From Pseudomonas sp. GM48 (GTDB lineage Bacteria > Pseudomonadota > Gammaproteobacteria > Pseudomonadales > Pseudomonadaceae), in contig NZ_AKJM01000049.1 of assembly GCF_000282335.1 (NCBI RefSeq), forward strand, positions 1 to 64,000: a DNA stretch of 64,000 nt, read 5' to 3'. A program made the translations under genes and the position numbers. Shown here in pieces: positions 6,302 to 15,322 of the stretch. Every line of letters starts with the position of its first letter. Within the stretch, counting starts at the first letter, position 1. A model generated the notes under the pieces. That model ran no database searches. It was not told the DNA's origin and was given only the letters and a program-made list of their open reading frames with translations.

Positions 6302-6994
6302 TTAGATCAAGCCGATCTCTTCGTCGCTCAGTGGGCGGTATTCGCCCGGTTTCAACGCGTCGTCGAGCACCAGCGGGCCCATGCATTCGCGGTGCAGGCG
6401 CATCACTTTGTTGTTGAAGTGGCCGAACATGCGCTTGACCTGGTGATAGCGGCCTTCGACGATGCTCAGGCGCGCGCATTTCGGCCCGAGCAGTTCCAGC
6501 CCGGCGGGTTGCGTGGTGAGGTCTTCGAAGGCGAAGTACAGCCCTTCGCTGAACTTGATGGCGTATTCGGGGCCGATTTCCTGTTCGGTTTCGACGTAAT
6601 AGACCTTGGGCAGTTTGGTCTGCGGTTGGGTCAGGCGCCGCGACCAGCTACCGTCATTGGTGATCAGCATCAGGCCGGTGGTATTGAAGTCCAGGCGTCC
6701 GGCGATGTGCAGTTCGTCCTTGTCCGGTTCATGGATCAAATCGAGCACGGTCGGGTGCTGTGGATCCCGAGTGGCGCTGACGCATCCGGCGGGCTTGTGC
6801 AGCATGAAGTGGCGCAATGGTTTGCCCACTTGCAGAACATCGTTGTCGACTTCGACGCGGCTGAATTCGCGGACTTCACTGTGCGGGTCACTGACGACTT
6901 TTCCGTCAACCCTGACGCGCTTTTCCACCAGCAACAAGCGCACCTGTTTACGGTTGAAGCACGGCAGGTTGCTGAGGAATCGGTCGACACGCAT
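6302..6994 (-). CDS. rsuA: 16S rRNA pseudouridine(516) synthase
   Basis: A 230-residue RsuA-family enzyme that isomerises U516 of 16S rRNA. It has an N-terminal S4 RNA-binding domain (RVDRFLSNLPCFNRKQVRLLL, residues 2-22), the KPAGCVSA motif I near 67-74 and motif II GRLDFNTTGLML with the catalytic Asp102, at the same position as in the E. coli enzyme. EGRYHQVKRMF near the C-terminus is motif III. Length matches the family. It stands alone, divergent from nothing, with the small Cys-rich gene ending 33 bases upstream. Confidence 0.9.
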   Translation of the reverse strand: MRVDRFLSNLPCFNRKQVRLLLVEKRVRVDGKVVSDPHSEVREFSRVEVDNDVLQVGKPLRHFMLHKPAGCVSATRDPQHPTVLDLIHEPDKDELHIAGRLDFNTTGLMLITNDGSWSRRLTQPQTKLPKVYYVETEQEIGPEYAIKFSEGLYFAFEDLTTQPAGLELLGPKCARLSIVEGRYHQVKRMFGHFNNKVMRLHRECMGPLVLDDALKPGEYRPLSDEEIGLI

Positions 6995-7027
6995 GACTAA
7001 GGATCAGGGAAGTAAGGGGCGCGCATC

Positions 7028-7246
7028 TTACTGGATCGACTCGGGCGCTGCTCGCAACTGCGCCTCGACTTCGGCGCAACGCGGACACAGGCAGGAGGCA
7101 TTGCGCAGTTCGGCCGGCAGCGCCTGGAGCACCGCCGGGTCGATGCTGACGCCGTAGCACCAGCAGGCGCGGTCGGCGGTTCGCGGGTCGGCCAGGGTGC
7201 AGTCGTTGGGGGCGCCGCAGGCGGGGCAGAGGTCAGACTGGTTCAT
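7028..7246 (-). CDS. Cysteine-rich CWC family protein
   Basis: A 72-residue protein with Cys pairs arranged as CPACGAPNDC, then CWC at about residue 28, and CLCPRC, the pattern of the Cys_rich_CWC family. The Cys groups suggest a bound zinc ion. The function of the family is unknown. The ATG at 7246 lies inside the 3' end of the diguanylate cyclase gene (14-base overlap), with GGAG upstream, so the two are probably cotranscribed and translationally coupled. Confidence 0.75.
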   Translation of the reverse strand: MNQSDLCPACGAPNDCTLADPRTADRACWCYGVSIDPAVLQALPAELRNASCLCPRCAEVEAQLRAAPESIQ

Positions 7247-8726
7247 AACTGGAGTGAGATTTTTCCACGCAGGTTCGGTTACGGCCGGTTTGCTTGGCCC
7301 GGTACATCGCATGATCCGCCCGTGACAGCAGGCTGTGCAAGGTGTCATCGGGCTGCAGGGTGGTGAGGCCGATGCTCACGGTCAGTTGCAAGGCTTTGTC
7401 GTTGTAGGCATAGCGCTGCTGTTCCACATGCTGGCGAATTTTCTCGGCAATCATCAGACCGGTCTTACCGTCGGTGTCCTTGAGCAGCACGATGAATTCT
7501 TCACCGCCCCAGCGGCAGACGATGTCGGAGTGCCGCAGGCAACTTTCCAGATCCCGTGCGAAACCGATCAGTACCTGATCGCCGGCCAGGTGGCCGTAGG
7601 TGTCGTTCAACGCCTTGAAGTGGTCAAGGTCCAGCAGCAAAGCGGTCAGTGGTTTGGGCTCGCGCCGGGCTTCGTGCATGGCCTGCGCGGCCAGCAGGTC
7701 GAAGCCGCGACGGTTGGGCAGTTCGGTCAGACTGTCGAGGATGGCCTGGGCCTGGATCTTGTCCTGATAGCGCTTGATCACCCGGTTGAGCAGGGCCAGT
7801 ACGGTCAGTGTGACCAACAGGCAGATCAGCAGGTTGAGGTACAGCGACTGGCGGATTTCACCCAGGGCGCTGTCTTCGCGTTTATTGACGAACAGGTACC
7901 AGTTCAGCTCCGGGATAAACCGCACGTTGAGGAAATGTCCCTGGCCCTGCACGGAGTATTCGTAGCTGCCGCTGTGGGGTTGAGGCAGTCGACTGACCAG
8001 GTCTTTCATGCTGTCGAGTTCGCCGAGTTTCTGCCCGATGCGTGCACCCTGCGGACCCCCTTCAGCGCCGGTGAGCACCAGGCGCCCGGAGTTGTCGACG
8101 AAATACACACTGCGCTGATAACGCTGTTGGTACTTGTCGATCAGCTTGATCACGGCGTCGACGGTCAGGCCAACCCCGGCCGCACCGATGAATCGGTCGT
8201 TGTAGTCGTAGACCTTGTAGTTGATGAAGAAGGTCAGGTCGTCCTTGTTGGCGAGGTCCGGGTCGACGTTGATCTCGTAAGGATCCTTCATGTCCCGCAC
8301 GCGAAAGTACCAGGCATCGCGGGGTTCGGTGGCCTTGACCTGTTTGAGCACACCCTTGGCGTGGTAGTAGGTCAGGCTGGTGTTGGAGACGAAGAACGCG
8401 GTGTAGGCGCCATAGTGGGTCATGACCTCGTTGAGGTAACGGGTCATCTGGTCGGAATCTTTTTCACCGTTGACCACCCAGTCGCGCATGAAGGTGTCGC
8501 GGGCCATCATCGAGGAAATCAGGATCGGCCTGACCAGGTCTTTCTGGATTTCCGAATAGACCGTGTCCGACGTCAGCGGCAGCTCGGTGTTGACGATGTT
8601 GTCGCGGATCGACGCCCGGGAGGCGTAGTAACTGAGAAAGGAAGTAGCGAGAAAGCCTGCACCCAGCAATGCGACCAGCGTGAGGACCAAGGAACGTTGA
8701 GAATACAGCGGCGAGCGAAGCGGCAT
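7233..8726 (-). CDS. Membrane-bound diguanylate cyclase with periplasmic sensor domain
   Basis: A 497-residue enzyme making cyclic di-GMP. Order: a membrane segment at about 12-34, a periplasmic sensor region at 35-280 of the double Cache type (AWYFRVRDMKDPYEINVDPD, FFINYKVYD, GAAGVGLTVDAV), a second membrane segment at about 285-307, then a GGDEF domain. The active-site motif is GGEEF at 407-411, intact, with an I-site RHSD at 398-401 five residues before it, so product inhibition is expected. Double Cache sensors of this kind bind small ligands such as amino acids or amines; the ligand here is unknown. No EAL domain is present. Confidence 0.88.
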   Translation of the reverse strand: MPLRSPLYSQRSLVLTLVALLGAGFLATSFLSYYASRASIRDNIVNTELPLTSDTVYSEIQKDLVRPILISSMMARDTFMRDWVVNGEKDSDQMTRYLNEVMTHYGAYTAFFVSNTSLTYYHAKGVLKQVKATEPRDAWYFRVRDMKDPYEINVDPDLANKDDLTFFINYKVYDYNDRFIGAAGVGLTVDAVIKLIDKYQQRYQRSVYFVDNSGRLVLTGAEGGPQGARIGQKLGELDSMKDLVSRLPQPHSGSYEYSVQGQGHFLNVRFIPELNWYLFVNKREDSALGEIRQSLYLNLLICLLVTLTVLALLNRVIKRYQDKIQAQAILDSLTELPNRRGFDLLAAQAMHEARREPKPLTALLLDLDHFKALNDTYGHLAGDQVLIGFARDLESCLRHSDIVCRWGGEEFIVLLKDTDGKTGLMIAEKIRQHVEQQRYAYNDKALQLTVSIGLTTLQPDDTLHSLLSRADHAMYRAKQTGRNRTCVEKSHSSYEPV

Positions 8727-8845
8727 GGCAGTTCCGTTGGCAGTGGTCCGATGGCAGGCATTCTAATGGCACTGCGGGGGAAAAACTGCGGCATTTGCAG
8801 AATGAACCGGCAAGCATCAAGGGCTGTGGTGCCTGAGCCGACGCC

Positions 8846-8909
8846 TTCGCGGGCAAGCCCGCTCCCACAGGTACAGCGCGGTCCTTGTGGGAGCGGGCTT
8901 GCCCGCGAA
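8846..8909. repeat. REP doublet behind atzF
   Basis: TTCGCGGGCAAGCCCGCTCC at the left and its mirror GGAGCGGGCTTGCCCGCGAA at the right, 24 bases apart. It lies between two genes, just after the allophanate hydrolase stop at 8918, and may protect that 3' end. Confidence 0.9.
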
Positions 8910-8917
8910 TCGAGAGA

Positions 8918-10696
8918 TCAACGCAGACTTTTCAGGTAGACCCGCCACCCACCCAAATGACTGATGTTCACCGCGCCCTCCAGCCCATACGCCTCGCAGA
9001 TAAACCCGCTCTCCCAGCGCCCATCCGCCAGTTGCACTTTGCCCAACCCCAGCGGCGCCGGAATCCCGGTCAGGAACGAACCCAGTTCTCGGCTTGGCAA
9101 CTCCCAGACTTCCACTGCAATCGCCACGCCGCCATCCTTCACGCGGACCATGCCCGGACGAAACGGCGGGCCACCGGCCAGGGCATAGAGTTGATAATCC
9201 GGCGAGCTGAATGTCGTTTCCACCAACCGGGCACCGCGCTGCTTGAGCTGCCAGTTCAGCGTCAACCCGTCCAGGTGCGCACCACAGACCACCAGTCGCG
9301 CCCGATCATGGCGTGCAACCGTCACCGGAGCAGGTGCGGCCAGGCCTTGCTGGCGCTGCAAGGCATCCGCCACGCTCAACAGATACTGATCGGTAAAGGC
9401 CCGCCCAAACAGCGTCACACCCCATGGCAGGCCGTTGTCCATGAACGCGCTGGGTACGGCAACGGCGGCGAAATCGAGCAGGTTCATGAAGTTGGTGTAG
9501 TAGCCCAGTTCCGAATTGCGCAGCACCGGTTCGGCCTCGAGCTCCGCCAGCCTGACCGGGCGGCCGATGGTCGGCGTGACGACGCAGTCAAGGCCTTCCA
9601 GCGCTGTGTCGCACAAGGCTTTGAGCGCTTGCAGCCGGTATTGGGCGCGGAAGGTTTGCACACCATCGACACTAGGCGCCTTGGCTAATACGGCGCGAAT
9701 CACTGGCAACACGGCCTCGGGGTTTTGCGCCATCAACTCACCGGCCACGCTGTAGCGCTCGGCTACCCACGGGCCTTCATAGAGCAAACGTGCGGCCTCC
9801 AGGAACGGCGACAGGTCCAGTTCCACCGCTTCCCCGCCCAAGGCCCTGAGGCGGTCGATGGCATCACCGAACAACAGCGGGCCTTCAGGGCAGCCGAAGA
9901 ATTGCAGGTCCTGTGCACGGGGTACGCCGAAACGGAACGGGCGCGGGGTGCCGAACGCCGAGCCGTCGTTCCACAACGGGTTGCTGCGGCTGTATTCGTC
10001 CCGCGGGTCGAGGCGTGCGGTGAGTGCCAGCAACTGACTGGCCTCCCGTGCGGTGGCGGTAAATGTGGTGACGCAATCGAGCGTACGACAGGCCGGTACG
10101 ACGCCGGCCGTCGAGATCAGGCCCTTGGTGGCCTTCATGCCGACCAGGTTGTTCAACGCCGCCGGTACACGCCCGGAGCCGGCGGTGTCGGTGCCCAACG
10201 AAAAGCTCGCGACCCCGAGCGCCACTGCCAGCGAAGAACCGGCGCTGGAACCGCCTGACGGATACTCCGGCAACACGCTATTGGGGCACGCGCCATATGG
10301 CGAGCGACTGCCATTGAGACCGGTGGCGAACTGGTCGAGATTGGTCTTGCCCAGAGGAATAGCCCCCAGCGCCAGCAGTTGCTCGACGATGGTTGCCGAA
10401 CGCTCGGGCACGTAGGCGAACGCCGGGCAGGCCGCGGTGGTCGGGATACCGGCCAGGTCAATATTGTCCTTGATTGCGAAGGGCACGCCATACAGCGGCA
10501 GGCTGTCGATATCGCGACCGTCGAGCGCGGCGAGGTACGGTTCCAGCTCTTCGACGCTGAGCAAATGGATGAACAGGTGATAGTCCGGATTCAGTGCCGC
10601 GGCTTTGTCCCGCAGGTTCAGCAGCAATTGCCGGGGAGTGAGACTGCCGTTGCGATAAGCGCTGCGCAGGGCGTCGAATTGCAGATTGATATTCAT
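8918..10696 (-). CDS. atzF: Allophanate hydrolase
   Basis: A 592-residue amidase-signature enzyme splitting allophanate into ammonia and carbon dioxide, the last step of guanidine and urea carboxylase pathways. The Ser-cisSer-Lys set is visible: Lys76 in PFAIKDNID, the Ser pair at 150-151 in GGSSAGSS, and nucleophile Ser174 in DTAGSGRVPA. A C-terminal domain of about 120 residues (RARLVVCGAHLDGLTLN, GKVQLADGRWESGFICEAYG) is typical of AtzF. The ATG at 10696 follows AAGGA. It is the last gene of the guanidine operon, 25 bases behind the carboxylase. Confidence 0.92.
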   Translation of the reverse strand: MNINLQFDALRSAYRNGSLTPRQLLLNLRDKAAALNPDYHLFIHLLSVEELEPYLAALDGRDIDSLPLYGVPFAIKDNIDLAGIPTTAACPAFAYVPERSATIVEQLLALGAIPLGKTNLDQFATGLNGSRSPYGACPNSVLPEYPSGGSSAGSSLAVALGVASFSLGTDTAGSGRVPAALNNLVGMKATKGLISTAGVVPACRTLDCVTTFTATAREASQLLALTARLDPRDEYSRSNPLWNDGSAFGTPRPFRFGVPRAQDLQFFGCPEGPLLFGDAIDRLRALGGEAVELDLSPFLEAARLLYEGPWVAERYSVAGELMAQNPEAVLPVIRAVLAKAPSVDGVQTFRAQYRLQALKALCDTALEGLDCVVTPTIGRPVRLAELEAEPVLRNSELGYYTNFMNLLDFAAVAVPSAFMDNGLPWGVTLFGRAFTDQYLLSVADALQRQQGLAAPAPVTVARHDRARLVVCGAHLDGLTLNWQLKQRGARLVETTFSSPDYQLYALAGGPPFRPGMVRVKDGGVAIAVEVWELPSRELGSFLTGIPAPLGLGKVQLADGRWESGFICEAYGLEGAVNISHLGGWRVYLKSLR

Positions 10697-10721
10697 GGCT
10701 TGAGTCCTTGGCAAAATGGGT

Positions 10722-13700
10722 TCACTCGAGTTCCAGCACTACAACGCGCTGCCCGGCGCGCACCGCCGACCCCGGTTGCACGCGAATCTCGCGCACCACG
10801 CCGGCCATTGGTGCGAGCAGGGGGATTTCCATCTTCATCGACTCCAGAATCACCAGCACGTCACCGGCCTCGACGCAGCTGCCGATCTCGACCTGAACCT
10901 GCCAGAGGTTGCCGGCGATGTGGCTGTCGACGCTCTGTTGAGCGCTGGCCAGCGGTGCCTCTTCGGTGGCCTCCGGGGCCAGTTCTTCACTGTCGAAATG
11001 CGCCTGGCCACTGGCGATCCAGCGTTCGCGTTCGGCGTTGAACGCGGCTTTTTGCTGATCGCGAAACGCGGCAATGGTCTCGGCTTCTTGAGCCAGAAAC
11101 GCCTGGTAATCCGCAAGTTTCAACTGACCGTGCTCGATGTTCAGGTCGAAGCGTCCAAGGGGGAAATCCCGGCGTATGCGCAGCAGTTCATCGGCGCTGA
11201 CCGGGTAAAAACGGATTTGGTCGAAAAACCGCAACAACCACGGTTTGCCATCGAACGCGGCGACTTCGCGGTAGCGGTTCCACATCTGCAACGTGCGCCC
11301 GACAAACTGATAACCGCCGGGGCCTTCCATGCCGTAGACGCACATGTAGGCGCCACCAATGCCCACCGAGTTCTCGGCGGTCCAGGTGCGCGCCGGGTTG
11401 TACTTGGTAGTCACCAGTCGATGGCGCGGGTCGAGCGGGGTGGCGACCGGTGCGCCGAGGTAAACGTCACCGAGGCCCATCACCAGGTAACTGGCATTGA
11501 ACACCGTGCGTTGTACTTCATCGAGGTTCGGCAGGTCGTTGATGCGACGGATGAACTCCAGGTTGCTCGGGCACCACGGCGCGTCCTTGCGCACCGTGGT
11601 CATGTATTTCTCGATGGCCAACTGGCACGCAGGGTCATCCCAGGACAGCGGCAGATGGACGATGCGCGAGGGTACTTGCAGGTCTTTGGCGGCGCACACG
11701 GCGTCCCATTCGCCGGCGACGATGCCGAGCAGATCCGCCAGCGGCAGTTGTTCGGGCTGGTAGTGCACTTGTAGTGAACGGATGCCCGGCGTCAGGTCGA
11801 TCACGCCGTGCAGGTGTTTGCTTTCCAGGGCTTGCATCAGGGCGTGGGCGCGGAAGCGCAGGACCAGGTCCAGTTCCGGGGCGCCGATTTCCAGCAGCAG
11901 GTGTGTATCGCCGGACAGTCTTGCGACCAGCCGCGTATCGTCCTTGCCGATATCCAACACCACAGGCGACACAACCCCCTGTAGGAGCGAGCTTGCTCGC
12001 GAAGGTGTGTCAGTCGACATCAGGGTGGCTGACACACCATCGCGAGCAAGCTCGCTCCTACAGGATTGATCCCATTTAAAGGCCAGGGTGCGGGCGGTCT
12101 TGATTTCGATGGGGGAGAACTGCACCTTGTCCCCAGCCTTGAGCTGCCCCAGTTGCCAAAGATCTGCCTCGATCACGGTCACCGGGCACACGAACCCGCC
12201 AAGGCTCGGGCCATCCGGGCCGAGGATGACCGGCATGTCACCGGTGAAATCCACCGCACCAATCGCATATGGATTGTCGTGAATGTTCGACGGATGCAAA
12301 CCCGCCTCGCCACCATCGGCACGCACCCATTCCGGTTTTGGTCCGATCAACCGGACGCCCGTGCGGCTGGAATTGAAATGCACTTCCCACTGCGTGGCGA
12401 AGAATGTGTCGATGTAGTTTTCGGTGAAGTATTCCGGGGCGCCGTGCGGACCGTAGATCACGCGGATTTGCCGTACGCCGGGCAATTCGTTGAGCTGATT
12501 TTCAGCCAATACCTGACCGGCGCTGCGATCGCTCAAGGCCGCTACATGCAACACGTCGCCGGCACGCAAGGCGCGACCGCCGTGGCCACCAAACTGGCCG
12601 AGAGTGAAGGTACTTTTGCTGCCCAGATAATCCGGCACTTGCAGACCGCCGCGCAGGCACAGATAACTGCGAGCCCCTGCACCGGCAATTGTGCCGAGGC
12701 TCAACGTAGCACCGGCCGGAACCAGCAGCGTCGTGTTCATCGCAACGGCTTCACCGTTCAGCGTCAATGGAATTTGCGCTCCGGTCACCGCCACTACCGC
12801 TTCGCAATTGAAGCGCAGCAACGGTCCACTCATGGTGATTTCCAGCGCCGCCGCGCCTTCGTCATTGCCCAGCAAACGATTGCCCAAGCGCAATGCCCGA
12901 CTGTCCATCGGCCCCGATGGCGGAACGCCGACCGCCCAATAACCGAGGCGGCCGGGATAGTCCTGAACGCTGGTTTGGGTGCCAGCGCTGAGCACCTCGA
13001 ACGTGTTGGCCTGATAGACCAGGCCTTCCAGGCAACGGGTCCACGGCTGGCCGCTGGCGAAGGGCGAATCAAGCAGAATCTGCCGCAGGTAGTCGCGGTT
13101 GGTTTCCACGCCGTAGAGCAGGCTGTCGCCCAAGGTCTGGTGCAAGTCAGCGGCGGCTTGTTCGCGGGTCGGTGCCCAGGTGATGACCTTGGCGATCATC
13201 GGATCGAAGTAGGGCGGGATCTCGCAACCGGCCTCGACCCAGGTGTCGATGCGCAGTTGTTTGCCGTCGGCGGTGGGGAAATTCACGGCAGTCAGCAAAC
13301 CGGGGCTCGGTTGAAAATCACGCCCGGGATCTTCGGCATACAACCGCGCCTGAATCGCATGTCCATCAGGCTTCAGGCCTTGGATTAACCCGCTCAACGG
13401 GGGCAAATCACCCGCCGCCAGTTGCACCATCCAGCGCACCAGGTCGACGCCCCATACCTGCTCCGTAACGCCGTGTTCCACCTGCAAGCGAGTGTTAACT
13501 TCCAGAAAGTAGAAACGCCGTGCATCGCTGTCGAAAACGAACTCCACAGTGCCGGCGCTGCGGTAATTCACCGCTTTGGCCAGTTTGATCGCGGCCGCGC
13601 ACAACTCATCGGCCATGTCGTCGGGCAGGTTCGGCGCCGGGGTTTCTTCGAGGACTTTCTGGTTGCGGCGCTGCACCGAGCAATCGCGCACGCCGAGGGC

Positions 13701-14363
13701 GATCACCTCGCCGTGACCGTCGCCAAACACCTGCACTTCCAAGTGACGGGCGCGCTGGATGTACTTCTCGATGAACACACCGGCGTCGCTGAAGTTGTTC
13801 TGGCCGAGGCGTTTGACGGCTTCGAAGGATTCGCTCAACTCGGCCGCGCTGCGGCATACGCGCATGCCGATGCCGCCACCGCCAGCGGTGCTTTTGAGCA
13901 TCACCGGATAGCCGACCTGTTCACCGGCCAGCAGCGCGGCATCGAGGCTGTCGAGCAGTTCGGTGCCTTCGAGCATCGGCACGCCGTGTTGTTTGGCCAG
14001 GGCGCGCGCGGTGTGCTTGAGGCCGAACACCCGTAGTTGCTCCGGCGTCGGGCCGATGAAGGCGATACCGGCGGTTTCGCAGGCTTCGGCGAACGCGGCG
14101 TTTTCCGAGAGAAAGCCGTAGCCGGGATGGATCGCGGTGGCGCCGCTGGTTCTGGCGATGGCGAGGATCTTTTCGACCGCCAGGTAAGTGCCGGCGGCCG
14201 CGCCCTCACCGAGGCTGTGGGCCTCGTCGGCTTGCAGGATGTGCAGGCTGGCGGCATCGGCCTCGGAGTAGACGGCGACACCCTGCACTTGCAGTTCACG
14301 CAAGGTACGCAAGATGCGGCAAACGATGGCGCCACGGTTGGCAATCAGGACTTTTTCGAACAT
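10722..14363 (-). CDS. Guanidine carboxylase (urea carboxylase family)
   Basis: A 1213-residue biotin-dependent carboxylase. Order: biotin carboxylase domain (residues 1-445; VLIANRGAIVCRI, GGGGIGMR, FLEVNTRLQVEH), AHS2-type carboxyltransferase half (about 470-760; GPMDSRALRLGNRLLGN), AHS1-type half (about 800-1010), and a biotinyl domain with the modified Lys1177 in ESMKMEI. The family was named urea carboxylase, but members behind guanidine riboswitches and beside DUF1989 genes prefer guanidine and make carboxyguanidine. Residues of about 767-795, between the two halves, are encoded by a REP doublet and are unlike any family sequence. The reading frame is nevertheless open. Confidence 0.9.
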   Translation of the reverse strand: MFEKVLIANRGAIVCRILRTLRELQVQGVAVYSEADAASLHILQADEAHSLGEGAAAGTYLAVEKILAIARTSGATAIHPGYGFLSENAAFAEACETAGIAFIGPTPEQLRVFGLKHTARALAKQHGVPMLEGTELLDSLDAALLAGEQVGYPVMLKSTAGGGGIGMRVCRSAAELSESFEAVKRLGQNNFSDAGVFIEKYIQRARHLEVQVFGDGHGEVIALGVRDCSVQRRNQKVLEETPAPNLPDDMADELCAAAIKLAKAVNYRSAGTVEFVFDSDARRFYFLEVNTRLQVEHGVTEQVWGVDLVRWMVQLAAGDLPPLSGLIQGLKPDGHAIQARLYAEDPGRDFQPSPGLLTAVNFPTADGKQLRIDTWVEAGCEIPPYFDPMIAKVITWAPTREQAAADLHQTLGDSLLYGVETNRDYLRQILLDSPFASGQPWTRCLEGLVYQANTFEVLSAGTQTSVQDYPGRLGYWAVGVPPSGPMDSRALRLGNRLLGNDEGAAALEITMSGPLLRFNCEAVVAVTGAQIPLTLNGEAVAMNTTLLVPAGATLSLGTIAGAGARSYLCLRGGLQVPDYLGSKSTFTLGQFGGHGGRALRAGDVLHVAALSDRSAGQVLAENQLNELPGVRQIRVIYGPHGAPEYFTENYIDTFFATQWEVHFNSSRTGVRLIGPKPEWVRADGGEAGLHPSNIHDNPYAIGAVDFTGDMPVILGPDGPSLGGFVCPVTVIEADLWQLGQLKAGDKVQFSPIEIKTARTLAFKWDQSCRSELARDGVSATLMSTDTPSRASSLLQGVVSPVVLDIGKDDTRLVARLSGDTHLLLEIGAPELDLVLRFRAHALMQALESKHLHGVIDLTPGIRSLQVHYQPEQLPLADLLGIVAGEWDAVCAAKDLQVPSRIVHLPLSWDDPACQLAIEKYMTTVRKDAPWCPSNLEFIRRINDLPNLDEVQRTVFNASYLVMGLGDVYLGAPVATPLDPRHRLVTTKYNPARTWTAENSVGIGGAYMCVYGMEGPGGYQFVGRTLQMWNRYREVAAFDGKPWLLRFFDQIRFYPVSADELLRIRRDFPLGRFDLNIEHGQLKLADYQAFLAQEAETIAAFRDQQKAAFNAERERWIASGQAHFDSEELAPEATEEAPLASAQQSVDSHIAGNLWQVQVEIGSCVEAGDVLVILESMKMEIPLLAPMAGVVREIRVQPGSAVRAGQRVVVLELE
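11978..12064. repeat. REP doublet inserted in frame within the carboxylase gene
   Basis: CCTGTAGGAGCGAGCTTGCT at the left and its mirror at the right form a long inverted pair of 87 bases. This is 29 codons exactly, without a stop in the coding frame. The encoded stretch runs from CRSELARDGV to TPSRASSLLQ. It falls in the linker between the two carboxyltransferase halves, where an added loop may be tolerated. Confidence 0.92.
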
Positions 14364-14669
14364 GGCATAACCCCCGGAGGCGATAGCGCATCAGCCTCGA
14401 CTGGGATGCGGGCCGTCCCGCAGTTTTTCGACAGGCGCCAGGGTCGTCCCCGGCGGCAGAATCAGTTCTCTTCCAGACACTGCTGATCCCCTGTGGGAGC
14501 GGGCTTGCTCGCGAAGGGGGCGTGTCAGTCGACTTCGATGTGTCTGATTCACCGCTTTCGCGAGCAAGCCCGCTCCCACATGGGGATTTGTGGTGCTTTT
14601 ACTGTTTGAGGCACTGGCCTGAACGGGCCTGGCACAGGGCAAACAACCAACGGCGCAAACGGCGGAGTT
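14364..14669. other. Gap within the guanidine operon filled by a REP doublet
   Basis: About 300 bases between the DUF1989 gene and the carboxylase gene, unusually long for this operon where other gaps are 10-25 bases. A REP doublet occupies the middle. Short open frames on both strands across it are REP-encoded and not real genes. Confidence 0.7.
14493..14580. repeat. REP doublet
   Basis: TGTGGGAGCGGGCTTGCTCG and its mirror (CGAGCAAGCCCGCTCCCACA) bracket a short divergent centre. It lies between cistrons of one operon, so it could cause mRNA processing or partial termination between the DUF1989 genes and the carboxylase. Confidence 0.92.
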
Positions 14670-15311
14670 TCAGTTCCATACCAGCAGCTCCGCAGGGGTG
14701 GGGTTGTAGGCGTTGCACGGGTTGTTCAATTGAGGGCAGTTGGAGATCAGCACGATCACGTCCATTTCGGCGCGCAGGTCGACGTACTTGCCCGGTGCGG
14801 AAATCCCGTCTTCAAAGCTCAGGCCGCCATCAGCCGTGACCGGTACGTTCATGAAGAAATTGATGTTCGGCCCGATGTCGCTCTTGCCCAGGCGGCCATC
14901 GTGGACACAGGCGCGCAAGTAGTTGTCGCGGCAGCTGTGCATGTAGCGTTTTTCCAGGGCGTAGCGCACGGTGTTGCTCTCTTGCGCACAGGCGCCGCCG
15001 AGGGTGTCGTGACGCCCGCAGGTGTCGGCGACGATGGTCAGCATCGGCTTGCCGAGGTTGGAATACAGCACGCTGCCGGTGCTCAGGTACACGCTGTTCT
15101 GCCGGCGCAAGGTGCGCTGTACGTCGTAGCGTTCTTTTGGATTGGCGACGCTGTAGAACAGCGTATCGACCGCCTGATTGCCTTCCAGGTCGAGGATGCG
15201 CAGGGTCTGGCCGGCCTTGACCTCCATCAGCCAGGGTTCGCCGGCGGGGATGGTGGCGCGGTAGACCGCGGTTTCAGGCGACTGTGGAGCGGTGGCGATT
15301 GCGAGTGACAT
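14670..15311 (-). CDS. DUF1989 protein, probable carboxyguanidine deiminase subunit (UAAP2)
   Basis: A 213-residue protein of the urea carboxylase-associated family 2. In guanidine-degrading bacteria the two associated proteins form carboxyguanidine deiminase (CgdAB), which converts carboxyguanidine to allophanate plus ammonia. Conserved features seen are [30 protein letters not shown], with Cys and His suited to metal binding, and NFFMNVPV. The ATG at 15311 follows GAGGA eight bases upstream; an in-frame extension would overlap its partner. It lies 11 bases behind the paralogue 15323-16048. Which subunit, A or B, it represents is not decided here. Confidence 0.85.
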   Translation of the reverse strand: MSLAIATAPQSPETAVYRATIPAGEPWLMEVKAGQTLRILDLEGNQAVDTLFYSVANPKERYDVQRTLRRQNSVYLSTGSVLYSNLGKPMLTIVADTCGRHDTLGGACAQESNTVRYALEKRYMHSCRDNYLRACVHDGRLGKSDIGPNINFFMNVPVTADGGLSFEDGISAPGKYVDLRAEMDVIVLISNCPQLNNPCNAYNPTPAELLVWN

Positions 15312-15322
15312 GGCAGCGATCC

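Noticed and set aside
7335..8939. A 534-codon open frame on the plus strand
   Set aside because: It is antisense to the diguanylate cyclase, which has full domain motifs. Such mirrors are usual in GC-rich genes.
12066..13388. A 440-codon open frame opposite the carboxylase gene
   Set aside because: Antisense shadow of a gene with clear biotin carboxylase and carboxyltransferase motifs.
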